Of a DNA stretch of 64,000 nucleotides, positions 8,207-16,241 are shown piece after piece (positions within the stretch are counted from its first letter, which is position 1; every line of letters begins with the position of its first letter). Location: assembly GCF_004353915.1 (NCBI RefSeq), contig NZ_SMRP01000007.1:262337-326336 (forward strand), in the 5' to 3' direction. The translations under genes and the position numbers were made by a program. The notes beneath the pieces are model-generated. The model was not told the DNA's origin, did not search any database, and saw only the letters and a program-made list of their open reading frames with translations. The DNA is from Paraburkholderia silviterrae. Lineage in GTDB: Bacteria; Pseudomonadota; Gammaproteobacteria; Burkholderiales; Burkholderiaceae.

Positions 8207-9511
8207 ATGGACGTCAAAACCGAGCCGGCCGTGCACGATGCGCACGACACCAGGAGACGCGTGCTCGCCATCGTCGGCGCCTCTTCAGGCAATCTCGTCG
8301 AGTGGTTCGACTTCTACATCTACTCGTTCTGCGCGCTGTATTTCGCGCCCGCCTTCTTCCCGAGCGGCAACACCACGACCCAGTTGCTCAACACCGCCGG
8401 CGTGTTCGCGGCGGGCTTCCTGATGCGCCCGATCGGCGGCTGGCTGTTCGGCCGCATCGCCGACCGCCACGGCCGCCGCGCCGCGATGATGATCTCCGTG
8501 CTGATGATGTGCGGCGGCTCGCTCGTGATCGCGGCCCTGCCGACCTATGCGCAGATCGGCGCGTTCGCGCCGCTGCTGCTGCTGATCGCGCGCCTGTTCC
8601 AGGGGCTGTCGGTAGGCGGCGAGTACGGCACGAGCGCGACCTATATGAGCGAGGTCGCGCTCAAGGGCCGGCGTGGCTTCTTTGCCTCGTTCCAGTACGT
8701 GACGCTGATCGGCGGCCAGCTCTGCGCGCTGCTCGTGCTCGTGATCCTGCAGCAGACGCTCTCGACCGAGGAGCTCAAGGCGTGGGGCTGGCGCGTTCCG
8801 TTCGTGGTCGGCGCGGCCGCTGCGGTGATTTCACTGTATCTGCGCAAGTCGCTCGACGAGACCTCCACGAGCGAGTCGCGCCACAAGAAGGACGCGGGCA
8901 CGATACGCGGCGTGTGGCCGCACAAGGGCGCATTCCTCACGGTGGTGGGCTTCACCGCGGGCGGTTCGCTGATCTTCTACACGTTCACGACCTACATGCA
9001 GAAGTACCTCGTGAACACGGCCGGCATGCATGCGAAAACCGCCAGCAACGTGATGACCGGCGCACTGCTCGTCTACATGCTGCTGCAGCCGGTGTTCGGC
9101 GCGCTCTCCGACAAGATCGGCCGGCGCATGTCGATGATCCTGTTCGGCTCGTTCTCGGTGCTCGGCACGGTGCCGCTCATGCATGCGCTCAAGGACGTGT
9201 CGAGCCCGGTGGCCGCGTTCGGGCTGATCGTGGTCGCGCTCGCGATCGTGAGCTTCTATACGTCGATCAGCGGCCTCATCAAGGCGGAGATGTTCCCGCC
9301 CGAAGTGCGCGCGATGGGCGTGGGCCTCTCGTATGCGGTTGCCAACGCGATCTTCGGCGGATCGGCCGAGTATGTGGCGCTGTGGTTCAAGTCGATCGGC
9401 AGCGAATCGACGTTCTACTGGTACGTCACCGCACTGTGTGCGATCTCGCTGATCGTGTCGTGGCGCATGCGCGATCCGAGCAAGGAAGGGTATCTGCGCC
9501 ACGAGCCTTGA
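8207..9511 (+). CDS. MFS metabolite:H+ symporter (MHS family, KgtP/ShiA-like)
   Basis: A 434-residue, 12-segment transporter. The N-terminal ASSGNLVEWFDFYIYSF and the GGWLFGRIADRHGRR and LFQGLSVGGEYGTSATYMSE motifs are diagnostic of the MHS subfamily that imports organic acids such as 2-oxoglutarate, citrate, shikimate or related acids. The substrate is not decidable here. AAGGAAAAG precedes the ATG by about ten bases; an upstream in-frame ATG at 8156 lacks conservation. The 294-bp spacer before it contains TAAAAT (8088-8093), a possible -10 box preceded by TTGG. The gene is convergent with the MocR regulator. Confidence 0.88.
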   Translation: MDVKTEPAVHDAHDTRRRVLAIVGASSGNLVEWFDFYIYSFCALYFAPAFFPSGNTTTQLLNTAGVFAAGFLMRPIGGWLFGRIADRHGRRAAMMISVLMMCGGSLVIAALPTYAQIGAFAPLLLLIARLFQGLSVGGEYGTSATYMSEVALKGRRGFFASFQYVTLIGGQLCALLVLVILQQTLSTEELKAWGWRVPFVVGAAAAVISLYLRKSLDETSTSESRHKKDAGTIRGVWPHKGAFLTVVGFTAGGSLIFYTFTTYMQKYLVNTAGMHAKTASNVMTGALLVYMLLQPVFGALSDKIGRRMSMILFGSFSVLGTVPLMHALKDVSSPVAAFGLIVVALAIVSFYTSISGLIKAEMFPPEVRAMGVGLSYAVANAIFGGSAEYVALWFKSIGSESTFYWYVTALCAISLIVSWRMRDPSKEGYLRHEP

Positions 9512-9602
9512 TCGGGCAAAGGCGCGCATAAAGGTGCGGTGTGGCGTGCAAAAGCGCCGCGCCGCCGCCATGCCCTCACCGTTCAAGCCGGCTCTAGCAG
9601 GT

Positions 9603-11060
9603 TCAGGCGGGCTCGGCCTTCGCCTCCGTGGCCCGCTCCATCGCGCGCTGCAGCGTTTCGTAGACCTTCGGCCGATTGCACTGCGAAACGTTGAAGCGCA
9701 GGAAGCTGCCAGCGTTGCGCGAGACACTGAAGACATTGCCCGGCGCGAGCACCACGCCGTGCGCAAGCGCCTCTCGCGCGACGCGCGCGGCGTCGAGCCC
9801 GTCGGGCAATTGCGCCCATAGCAGCATGCCCGCCTGGGGGCGCGTCCACGCCGTGACGCCCGCCGACGCGAGACGGCGCAGCGTGTCGCCCATTGCGTCG
9901 GCGAGCTTCGCGCGCAAGCCGTCCAGATAGCGCCGATAGGTGCCGTCCACCAGCAGCCGCTGCACGAGATCCGCGGCCAGCTCCCCATTGCCGAACGACA
10001 CCGAGAGCTTCAGGTCGACGAGCGGCTCGATCCAGTCCGCGCGCGCCGCGATATAGCCGCAGCGCGCCGCCGCCGTCATCGTCTTCGAAAAGCTGCCGAT
10101 GGCCACCACGCGCGCGAGCCCGTCGAATGCGGCGAGGCGCGGCGCCGGATCGGTTTCGAAGTCGGCGAAGATGTCGTCCTCGACGATCAGCAGGTTGTGC
10201 TCCTCGGCGAGCTTGAGCAGCCGATGCGCAACGGTGGGCGCGAGCGTCGCGCCGGTCGGGTTGTGGATCGCCGAGTTGGTCACGTACAGGCGCGGGCGGT
10301 GCTCGGCGAGCACGCGCTCGAACGCCGCGAGATCGGGGCCGGCGGGCGTATATGGCACGCTCACGACCTTCACGCGATGCACGCGCAAAAGCGCCTGGAA
10401 ATTGAAGTAGCACGGGTCGTCGACCACCACGGTGTCGCCGGGCTCGAGCAGGAAGCGGCACAGGAGGTCGAGCGCCTGGCTGCCGCCGTCGGTGAGCACG
10501 ATTTGCTCCGGCGCGGCTTCCACGCCGTGCTGCGCGAGCCGCCACGCCAGTTGCTGGCGCAGCGCCGGCAGCCCGAGCGGCGAGGCGTAGTCGGTGAGCT
10601 GGGCGTGCGGGTCGCGGGCGATGGCGCGCAACGCGCGCCGCACGGCATCCTGCGGCAGCCACGATGCGGGCAGCCAGCCGCAGCCGGGCCGCAGCGCGCG
10701 CGCATCGGTTTCTAGCGACTGGCGTGTAAGCCACAAGGGATCGATCTCGCGATCGAAGCGCGGGCCCGGCAAACCGCGCGCCGCGAATGCCCCGTATGTT
10801 CCATTCGCGCCCGGCAGCGCGTGCCCCGCCACGAAGAAGCCGGAGCCGCGCCGCGCGATCAGCGTGCCTTCGGCGACGAGCCGTTCGTACGCCTCCACCA
10901 CCGTGGACTTCGAGACGCCGAGCTGCTCGCTCATCGTGCGGATGGACGGCACGCGCGCGCCCACCGCCAGCGCGCGCGAGGCGATGCGCTCGCGCAGCGC
11001 CTGCATCACCTGCTCGACGCGGGTGAGCGCCAGGTTTCCAGTCTGCCGGGTGTCTTCCAT
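9603..11060 (-). CDS. MocR-type GntR regulator with aminotransferase-like domain
   Basis: A 485-residue chimera. An N-terminal GntR winged helix (about 12-78, with VPSIRTMSEQLGVSKSTV) is joined to a fold-type I aminotransferase-like domain. Predicted PLP contacts include DDPCYFN, NPTG (267-270), and Lys326 in GSFSKTMTA, the expected internal aldimine lysine. Such proteins usually sense a PLP-linked amino compound and regulate a divergent gene, here the EamA transporter at 11140. The ligand is unknown. Confidence 0.92.
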   Translation of the reverse strand: MEDTRQTGNLALTRVEQVMQALRERIASRALAVGARVPSIRTMSEQLGVSKSTVVEAYERLVAEGTLIARRGSGFFVAGHALPGANGTYGAFAARGLPGPRFDREIDPLWLTRQSLETDARALRPGCGWLPASWLPQDAVRRALRAIARDPHAQLTDYASPLGLPALRQQLAWRLAQHGVEAAPEQIVLTDGGSQALDLLCRFLLEPGDTVVVDDPCYFNFQALLRVHRVKVVSVPYTPAGPDLAAFERVLAEHRPRLYVTNSAIHNPTGATLAPTVAHRLLKLAEEHNLLIVEDDIFADFETDPAPRLAAFDGLARVVAIGSFSKTMTAAARCGYIAARADWIEPLVDLKLSVSFGNGELAADLVQRLLVDGTYRRYLDGLRAKLADAMGDTLRRLASAGVTAWTRPQAGMLLWAQLPDGLDAARVAREALAHGVVLAPGNVFSVSRNAGSFLRFNVSQCNRPKVYETLQRAMERATEAKAEPA

Positions 11061-11061
11061 C

Positions 11062-11103
11062 TGTACTGCTCCGTGTTCAATACAGTTTGTCCATATTGTA
11101 CTG
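11062..11103. promoter_or_regulatory. Direct repeats, candidate MocR binding site
   Basis: TGTACTG occurs at 11062-11068 and 11097-11103, 35 bp apart, with TACAGT between them at 11081-11086. Two direct repeats spaced over a few helical turns in the divergent promoter are the usual pattern for MocR-type regulators. The 79-bp spacer must also contain both promoters, so binding would affect both genes. Confidence 0.5.
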
Positions 11104-11139
11104 ATCCTTGGCTTACCGGTTTGCCGCCGCACGCGCATC

Positions 11140-12096
11140 ATGGCCCAATCGCCACACGCTCTTCCCGACTCCACCCCCATGCACAAACCCCTTTACTCCA
11201 CCACCGACGGCTGGCTCTGCGGCCTCGCAGGCGTCCTCATCTTCAGCGGCTCGCTGCCCGCCACGCGTTTGGCCGTGCTCGGCCTCGACCCGCTCTTTCT
11301 CACCGGCGCGCGCGCCACGATCGCGGGCGCGCTCGGCGCGCTGCTGCTGCTCGTCTTGCGTGCGCCGCGGCCCGAGCGGCGCGAGGTCTGGCCGCTCGTG
11401 ATCGTGGCGCTCGGCGTGGTGGTGGGCTTTCCGCTCCTCACCGCGCTCGCGCTGCGCCATGTGAGCTCGGCACATGCAATCGTCTTCGTCGGCCTGTTGC
11501 CGCTCGCCACGGCGATCTTCGGCGTGCTGCGCGCCGGCGAGCGCCCGCAGCCGGCGTTCTGGGTCTTTTCGGCCATCGGCAGCGGCGCCGTGGTCGCGTT
11601 CGCGCTGCGTCACGGCGTGGATGCGTCGCCCGTGGGCGACGCGCTGATGCTGGCCGCCATCGTCGCCTGCGGACTGGGCTATGCCGAAGGCGCGCGGCTC
11701 TCGCGGCACCTGGGCGGCTGGCAGGTGATCTGCTGGGCGCTCGTGATCTCGCTGCCCGTGATGGCGCCGCTCGCCTGGTGGTGCTTGCCCGCCTCGTTCG
11801 CGGCGGTGAGCGCGGCCTCGTGGTGGGGGCTCGCCTATGTGTCGCTCTTCAGCATGCTGATCGGCTTCGTGTTCTGGTATCGCGGCCTCGCGCTTGGCGG
11901 CATTGCGGGCGTGGGCCAGCTGCAGTTGCTGCAACCGTTCTTCGGCTTCGTGCTCGCCGCGCTGCTGCTGCACGAGGCCGTGCCGCCCGCGATGATCGCC
12001 GTGACTGTCGTGGTGATCGGCTGCGTGGCCGGGGCGCGCCGCTTTGGGCGCGGCACTCCGGCATCGAGCCGCGCGCCACAGGCGCAGCGCGGATGA
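11140..12096 (+). CDS. EamA/DMT-family transporter
   Basis: A 318-residue integral membrane protein with about ten hydrophobic segments and two EamA repeats, the first starting near LCGLAGVLIFSGSLPATRLAV. This is the drug/metabolite transporter superfamily (RhaT/YdcZ-like exporters). It diverges from the MocR gene, which suggests induction by the compound it exports, possibly an amino acid or amine; that is inference. A second ATG at 11179 would remove 13 non-conserved residues. Confidence 0.88.
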   Translation: MAQSPHALPDSTPMHKPLYSTTDGWLCGLAGVLIFSGSLPATRLAVLGLDPLFLTGARATIAGALGALLLLVLRAPRPERREVWPLVIVALGVVVGFPLLTALALRHVSSAHAIVFVGLLPLATAIFGVLRAGERPQPAFWVFSAIGSGAVVAFALRHGVDASPVGDALMLAAIVACGLGYAEGARLSRHLGGWQVICWALVISLPVMAPLAWWCLPASFAAVSAASWWGLAYVSLFSMLIGFVFWYRGLALGGIAGVGQLQLLQPFFGFVLAALLLHEAVPPAMIAVTVVVIGCVAGARRFGRGTPASSRAPQAQRG

Positions 12097-12300
12097 CGTT
12101 GCCGAAGCGCCGTGCGCAAATGCTGCCGCGGCGCGATCGAAGCGGCACCGGAGCGGTCTCGAACGGCCGCGCCATTTTTGACGCGCTTCATTTCATTGCT
12201 CGCCCAAGGCATAGTGAAATGCATTGCCGCGCCACCCATGCCTGATGCCGATATCCCCCGCGCGGCGCCCACTAAAGCGCGCCAGCCCTGCACCAAGCTC

Positions 12301-12867
12301 ATGAATGCACCTCGCATCGCCGCGCCGGTCCTGCGCGACGCCACGCCTACTGACTTCCCCGCCATCGCGGCGATCTACGCCCATCACGTGCTGCATGGCG
12401 CGGCCTCGTTCGAAGAGACGCCGCCCGCGCAGGACGAATTGCTGCGCCGCCACGCCGCCGTGTGTGCGCAAGGCTTGCCATGGCTCGTTGCCGAAATCGA
12501 CGGCCGGGTGGCCGGCTATTGCTACGCCACGCCCTACCGGCCGCGCGCGGCCTACCGCTACACCATCGAAGACTCGATCTACATCGACGAGGCGTTTCGC
12601 GGACGCGGCCTCGGCCGCACGCTCCTCGAAGCGCTGATCGCGCGTTGCGAGGCCGGCCCGTGGCGGCAGATGATCGCCGTGGTCGCCGCCCCGAAGGGTG
12701 GCTCGCTCGCACTGCACGAGAGCCTGGGCTTCGAACTCGTGGGCACGCTGCGCGCAGTCGGCTTCAAGCACGACGCCTGGCGCGACACGACCCTCATGCA
12801 GCGCGCGCTGGGCGAAGGCCAGCGCACCGGACCGCATGCATCGGCGCACACGAGCGCGCGAACCTGA
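12301..12867 (+). CDS. GNAT-family N-acetyltransferase, phosphinothricin-acetyltransferase-like
   Basis: A 188-residue acetyltransferase starting MNAPRIAAPVLRDATPTDF. It carries IYAHHVLHGAASFEE and an acetyl-CoA loop RGRGLGRTLLEALI at about residues 100-113, as in Pat/Bar-like enzymes that N-acetylate glutamate analogues or methionine derivatives. The physiological substrate is uncertain. An upstream in-frame ATG at 12238 would add 21 residues without similarity; neither start has a good ribosome binding site. The C-terminal tail SAHTSART runs into a short tandem repeat. Confidence 0.85.
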   Translation: MNAPRIAAPVLRDATPTDFPAIAAIYAHHVLHGAASFEETPPAQDELLRRHAAVCAQGLPWLVAEIDGRVAGYCYATPYRPRAAYRYTIEDSIYIDEAFRGRGLGRTLLEALIARCEAGPWRQMIAVVAAPKGGSLALHESLGFELVGTLRAVGFKHDAWRDTTLMQRALGEGQRTGPHASAHTSART

Positions 12868-12921
12868 GCGAGAACCTTGGCGCAAACCTGAGCGCGAACC
12901 CGGGCGAGAAACCCGGCGCGA
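12857..12921. repeat. Degenerate 12-13-bp tandem repeat
   Basis: About five imperfect copies of a GAACC-TGAGCGC-like unit run from the last codons of the acetyltransferase gene into the intergenic DNA before the MscS gene. Copies differ mainly in the G/C-rich half of the unit. No coding role is apparent beyond the last residues of the upstream gene. Confidence 0.5.
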
Positions 12922-13024
12922 AGTGCGCACCGTGCGGCTCCATGCTGCGCGCGCACCCTTACAATACGTCCTCCGGGCAGACCGGCCGCGCGCCGGTCCG
13001 GCAGACTTCGAGGACTTCGCGCTT

Positions 13025-13936
13025 ATGGAATCCCTGTTCAATCAAGTTCACCCGTCCAACTGGAACTTCCTGTGGGACGCCCTCACCGGCTTTGCGCTGC
13101 GCCTTTGCGCGGCCGCTGCGATCCTCTGGATCGGCTGGTGGATCGCGCGGCGTGTCGGCAACTGGTTCGCGCGCCAGGACAGCATCGACGCCACGCTGCG
13201 TCCCATCGTGCGCGACTCGTCGCTGTGGGGCGTGCGCCTCGTCGCGATCGTCGGCGCGCTCTCGCAAGTGGGCGTGCAGACCGCGAGCATCGTGGCCGTG
13301 CTCGGCGCCGCGGGTCTCGCCATCGGCCTCGCTCTGCAAGGCACGCTGCAGAACATCGCCGCGGGCATCATGCTGCTGCTGCTGCGGCCCTTCAAGGTGG
13401 GCGACTACATCGATGGCGGCAGCGGCATCAGCGTCGCGGGCACCGTCGAGGAGGTGAATCTCTTTACGACACGCCTCACCAAGCCCGATGGCATCTGCGA
13501 ATACGTGCCCAACAGCGCGCTGTGGAGCAATTCGATCCGCAATTACAGCCGCAATCCCACGCGGCGCCTCGACCTCGAAGTGGAGGTCTCGGTGCGCGAC
13601 GACGTGAACCGCGCCATCGACGTGCTGCGCGCGCTCGCCGCCGCCGAACCGAACGTGCTGGAGTCGCCCGCGCCGCAGGTCATGGTGAGCCGCTTCGACG
13701 ACAGCACCGCCGTCCTGAACATCCGCATCTGGTCCAACATCGACACGTTCTGGGACATGCGCTGGAATCTCTCGCGCAAAGTGCGCCAGGCGCTGAACGA
13801 CGCGCAATGCGCGCTGCCGCTGCGCACGCGCGAATTGCATATCGTGCAGACGCAGCCTGAGCCGGCCGCTCGAACCGCGCAAGCCGCGCAAGCCGCACTG
13901 CCGGCGGCAGGCCCGACGGCCCAGCACGGCGCGTAA
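13025..13936 (+). CDS. MscS-family small-conductance mechanosensitive channel
   Basis: A 303-residue inner-membrane protein with three N-terminal hydrophobic segments. The pore-lining third helix has the family's Ala/Gly pattern (VAVLGAAGLAIGLALQGTLQ), followed by AAGIMLLLLRPFKVGDYI and the soluble beta/alpha-beta domain (about 145-275), which includes VPNSALWSNSIRNYSRNP. It would release solutes on hypo-osmotic shock. The Ala-rich C-terminal 20 residues are low complexity. A TACAAT element around 12960 could be its -10 box. The K+ channel gene follows after 22 bp, so an osmotic or ion-homeostasis pair is plausible. Confidence 0.92.
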   Translation: MESLFNQVHPSNWNFLWDALTGFALRLCAAAAILWIGWWIARRVGNWFARQDSIDATLRPIVRDSSLWGVRLVAIVGALSQVGVQTASIVAVLGAAGLAIGLALQGTLQNIAAGIMLLLLRPFKVGDYIDGGSGISVAGTVEEVNLFTTRLTKPDGICEYVPNSALWSNSIRNYSRNPTRRLDLEVEVSVRDDVNRAIDVLRALAAAEPNVLESPAPQVMVSRFDDSTAVLNIRIWSNIDTFWDMRWNLSRKVRQALNDAQCALPLRTRELHIVQTQPEPAARTAQAAQAALPAAGPTAQHGA

Positions 13937-13958
13937 CGCCCCGCCAGCCGAAGCCCGC

Positions 13959-15158
13959 ATGAAAGCCTTCGCGCGCCGCCTGCGCACGCTCGCCACCCAG
14001 CTCGTGCCGCATGGGTATCTCGCGCTGCTGCTCGTCGTCGACGGGCTGATGCTCTTGCGCCCCGTGGCCGAAAACGTGCTGCGCCATTCGCGCGGCTCGT
14101 GGTTCGAGGACTGGATCTCGCTCATCAACGCCTTCGGCGTGCTCGCGCTGCCGCAGGCCGTGATCGCGGCGGGCCTCACGACGATGGCGATCGGCATCGC
14201 GCTGCGCGCCCGCGTGGCGTGGGGGATCTCGCTCCTGCTGCTCGCCGCGGCCGCCAGCATCAGCCTGTGGGGCGACTATCGCAGCAGCGTCGTGTTCGCC
14301 TTCACGCTCACGCTGGCCTTCGCGCTCGTCTATTACTGGCGACGCTTCGACCGCTCGAGCTTCGCCGCCAGCACGCTGTTCGCATTCCTGAGCATCAGCT
14401 CGCTGCTCATTTACGCGGTGTTCGGCGCGCTTTATCTCGGCGACGGCTTTGCGCCGCCCATCCGCACCCTCGTTACGGCGTTCTACTTCTCGATCGTGTC
14501 GATGTCGACGGTGGGCTACGGCGATATCGTGCCGCGCTCGGACACCGCGCGGCTCTTCACGACCTCGATCGTCGTGCTCGGCATCACCGTGTTCGCCACC
14601 TCGATCAGCGCCGTGCTCGGGCCGGTGATCGGCGGCAAGCTCAAACGCATCGTGAAGGGAGGCATCTCCAACGTGATCCGCAAGAACCACTATTTGATCG
14701 TCGGCGCCTCACCGCTCGCGCACAGCGTGTACGCGGGCCTCAAGAAGCGCGGCTATGCCGTCACGGTGATCGTCGCGCCGGGCACGGCGCACACCTATCC
14801 GCCCGAGGCCGATCTCGTGGAAGGCGACGCGAGCGACACGGCCACGCTGCATCACGCGGGCGCGGAGACGGCGCTCGCCGTGCTCGCGCTGCGCATGGAC
14901 GACGCCGAGAACGCCTTCGTGATCCTCGCGATCAAGGAGCTCGCGCCGAAGGTGCGCACGGTGGCGCTCGTGAACGACAGCCGCAACCTGCAGCGCCTGC
15001 GCCTGTTGCAGCCCGACATGGTGTTCTCGCCGCAGTTGCTCGCTGGCGAGCTGCTCGCGCGCACGCTCAATAACGAAACCATCGACAACGATCTCATCGA
15101 TCAACTGCTGTTCGGCAAGACGGAGGCGGGTCGGGCCGCGCAAGGTGGGGCCGCCTGA
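13959..15158 (+). CDS. Voltage-gated-type potassium channel with RCK (TrkA-N) domain
   Basis: A 399-residue protein with five to six N-terminal hydrophobic segments. The canonical K+ selectivity filter TVGYGD is at residues 184-189, after a pore helix, and the last transmembrane helix follows (SIVVLGITVFATSISAVLGPV). From about residue 227 a cytoplasmic RCK/TrkA-N domain starts (KNHYLIVGASPLAHSVY). This matches the Kch architecture. The nucleotide loop is GASPLA rather than the usual GxGxxG, so NAD binding may differ. It lies 22 bp behind the MscS gene and is probably co-transcribed with it. Confidence 0.9.
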   Translation: MKAFARRLRTLATQLVPHGYLALLLVVDGLMLLRPVAENVLRHSRGSWFEDWISLINAFGVLALPQAVIAAGLTTMAIGIALRARVAWGISLLLLAAAASISLWGDYRSSVVFAFTLTLAFALVYYWRRFDRSSFAASTLFAFLSISSLLIYAVFGALYLGDGFAPPIRTLVTAFYFSIVSMSTVGYGDIVPRSDTARLFTTSIVVLGITVFATSISAVLGPVIGGKLKRIVKGGISNVIRKNHYLIVGASPLAHSVYAGLKKRGYAVTVIVAPGTAHTYPPEADLVEGDASDTATLHHAGAETALAVLALRMDDAENAFVILAIKELAPKVRTVALVNDSRNLQRLRLLQPDMVFSPQLLAGELLARTLNNETIDNDLIDQLLFGKTEAGRAAQGGAA

Positions 15159-15205
15159 GGCGGCTGCCGGATGCCGCTGCGCCGGTTGCGCGTGCCTGCG
15201 CCGCG

Positions 15206-15763
15206 TCAGCGCGTGGGGGGCGGCAGGCGGCGAAACAGCGTGGGATAGTCGATCACGAGGCCGTCCTCGTCGATGCGCAGGTCCGCGGTGAAGTCGCGGA
15301 AGATGCCTTCGTAGCGGTACTCGCGATCGGGCTCGATGCAGACGTAGGCCTGCTCGACGCGCTTGGGCACGAGCCCGGGCGCCGCGATATAGGCAACCTC
15401 GATCTCCCGGCGCTCGCCGCGCGCAAGGCCCAGACGCCGTATTGGCAGGGTGTTCGTGAAGGGCGTGGCGGCGATGTCGATATCGATGCAGCCTTCGATT
15501 GCCTCGAGCGTGTGGCCCTCGCCGTCGCGCCAGTGGCCGTGACCGTCGCCATGCATCGCGAAAGCCTTGCCGCCCATCACGCGAAACGCCGCGTAAGTCG
15601 CGCGCCAGAGCGCGTCGCAATGCACCGTGTAGCAGAGCCCATACGCCTGGCCGTAGCGCTGCCCGACCACCACGCTTTCCACGCGGATTGCGCCGCCGCT
15701 CGCATCGAAGGCCAGATGCTCGATGCCAACGCCCTCCTCCGAAGCCCAACGTACCTCACGCAT
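15206..15763 (-). CDS. Putative glycolipid-binding family protein (PF06475-like)
   Basis: A 185-residue soluble protein rich in beta strands, starting MREVRWASEEGVGIEHLAF and containing GCIDIDIAATPFTNTLPIRRL and DREYRYEGIFRDFTADLRID. This pattern resembles the 'putative glycolipid-binding' domain family, whose members are about 180-190 residues long. No signal peptide or membrane segment is visible. The biochemical role of the family is poorly defined, so the name is a family label only. It is convergent with the K+ channel gene. Confidence 0.75.
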   Translation of the reverse strand: MREVRWASEEGVGIEHLAFDASGGAIRVESVVVGQRYGQAYGLCYTVHCDALWRATYAAFRVMGGKAFAMHGDGHGHWRDGEGHTLEAIEGCIDIDIAATPFTNTLPIRRLGLARGERREIEVAYIAAPGLVPKRVEQAYVCIEPDREYRYEGIFRDFTADLRIDEDGLVIDYPTLFRRLPPPTR

Positions 15764-15784
15764 GACTTGTCTCCTGTCGGCCGG

Positions 15785-15882
15785 AGTTAGCGCTTTAGCG
15801 CTTACTCGGGTCCCATGCTTCGCGGTCGATCGCAGTTAGCGCTTTAGCTCTTACTGCGCTCCCATGCTTCGCGGCCTCATCC
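15785..15882. repeat. 49-bp tandem duplication with AGCGCT motifs
   Basis: Two adjacent copies (15785-15833 and 15834-15882) start with AGTTAGCGCTTTAGC and continue with CTTACT and CCCATGCTTCGCGG. They differ at a handful of positions. A decayed third half-copy (CTCATGCCTCGCAG) follows. The repeat lies just upstream of the glycolipid-binding-family gene (start 15763), in a 478-bp region with no gene. Confidence 0.6.
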
Positions 15883-16078
15883 TTCGCTGCCTCATGCCTC
15901 GCAGTCGCAGGCAAAGCTACTATTTGGCCGCTGCGGCCATCGTAGCGCAGACGGCGGCGCAGGCACGCGATGCCCGCAATGCCCATGAAGCAAACGGCAC
16001 CGGAACCATGGGGCAGGCGCAGCGGCGCTAAATCGCCGGCAAATATCGACTATCAACGCCCGCGCATACGCAAAACGC

Positions 16079-16106
16079 CCCGCTTCGCCTATCCTCGCGA
16101 AGCGGG
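16079..16106. promoter_or_regulatory. Perfect 10-bp hairpin upstream of urea transporter
   Basis: CCCGCTTCGC (16079-16088) and GCGAAGCGGG (16097-16106) are exact reverse complements with an 8-nt loop. The side facing left is A-rich (CAAAAC), so on the minus strand it would read as a stem followed by GCGTTTTG, a weak terminator. On the plus strand it lies 135 nt before the urea transporter start. GGTCGACC, a perfect palindrome, overlaps its right end (16105-16112). Confidence 0.45.
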
Positions 16107-16241
16107 TCGACCGGGCGCGGTTTCCGGCCCGCTAACTTGGGTCGGTGCCGTTTCTGGTCCGCGGTTTTCATCCGCTCCGGCCCTTGCTTGCCCGAATCCG
16201 CATTTCACAGGCCGCGCCTTCTTCGCTACCATTCGCCCAAC

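Noticed and set aside
15795..15986. 63-codon minus-strand frame across the 49-bp duplication
   Set aside because: It has no ribosome binding site or recognisable domain and simply reads through the repeat.
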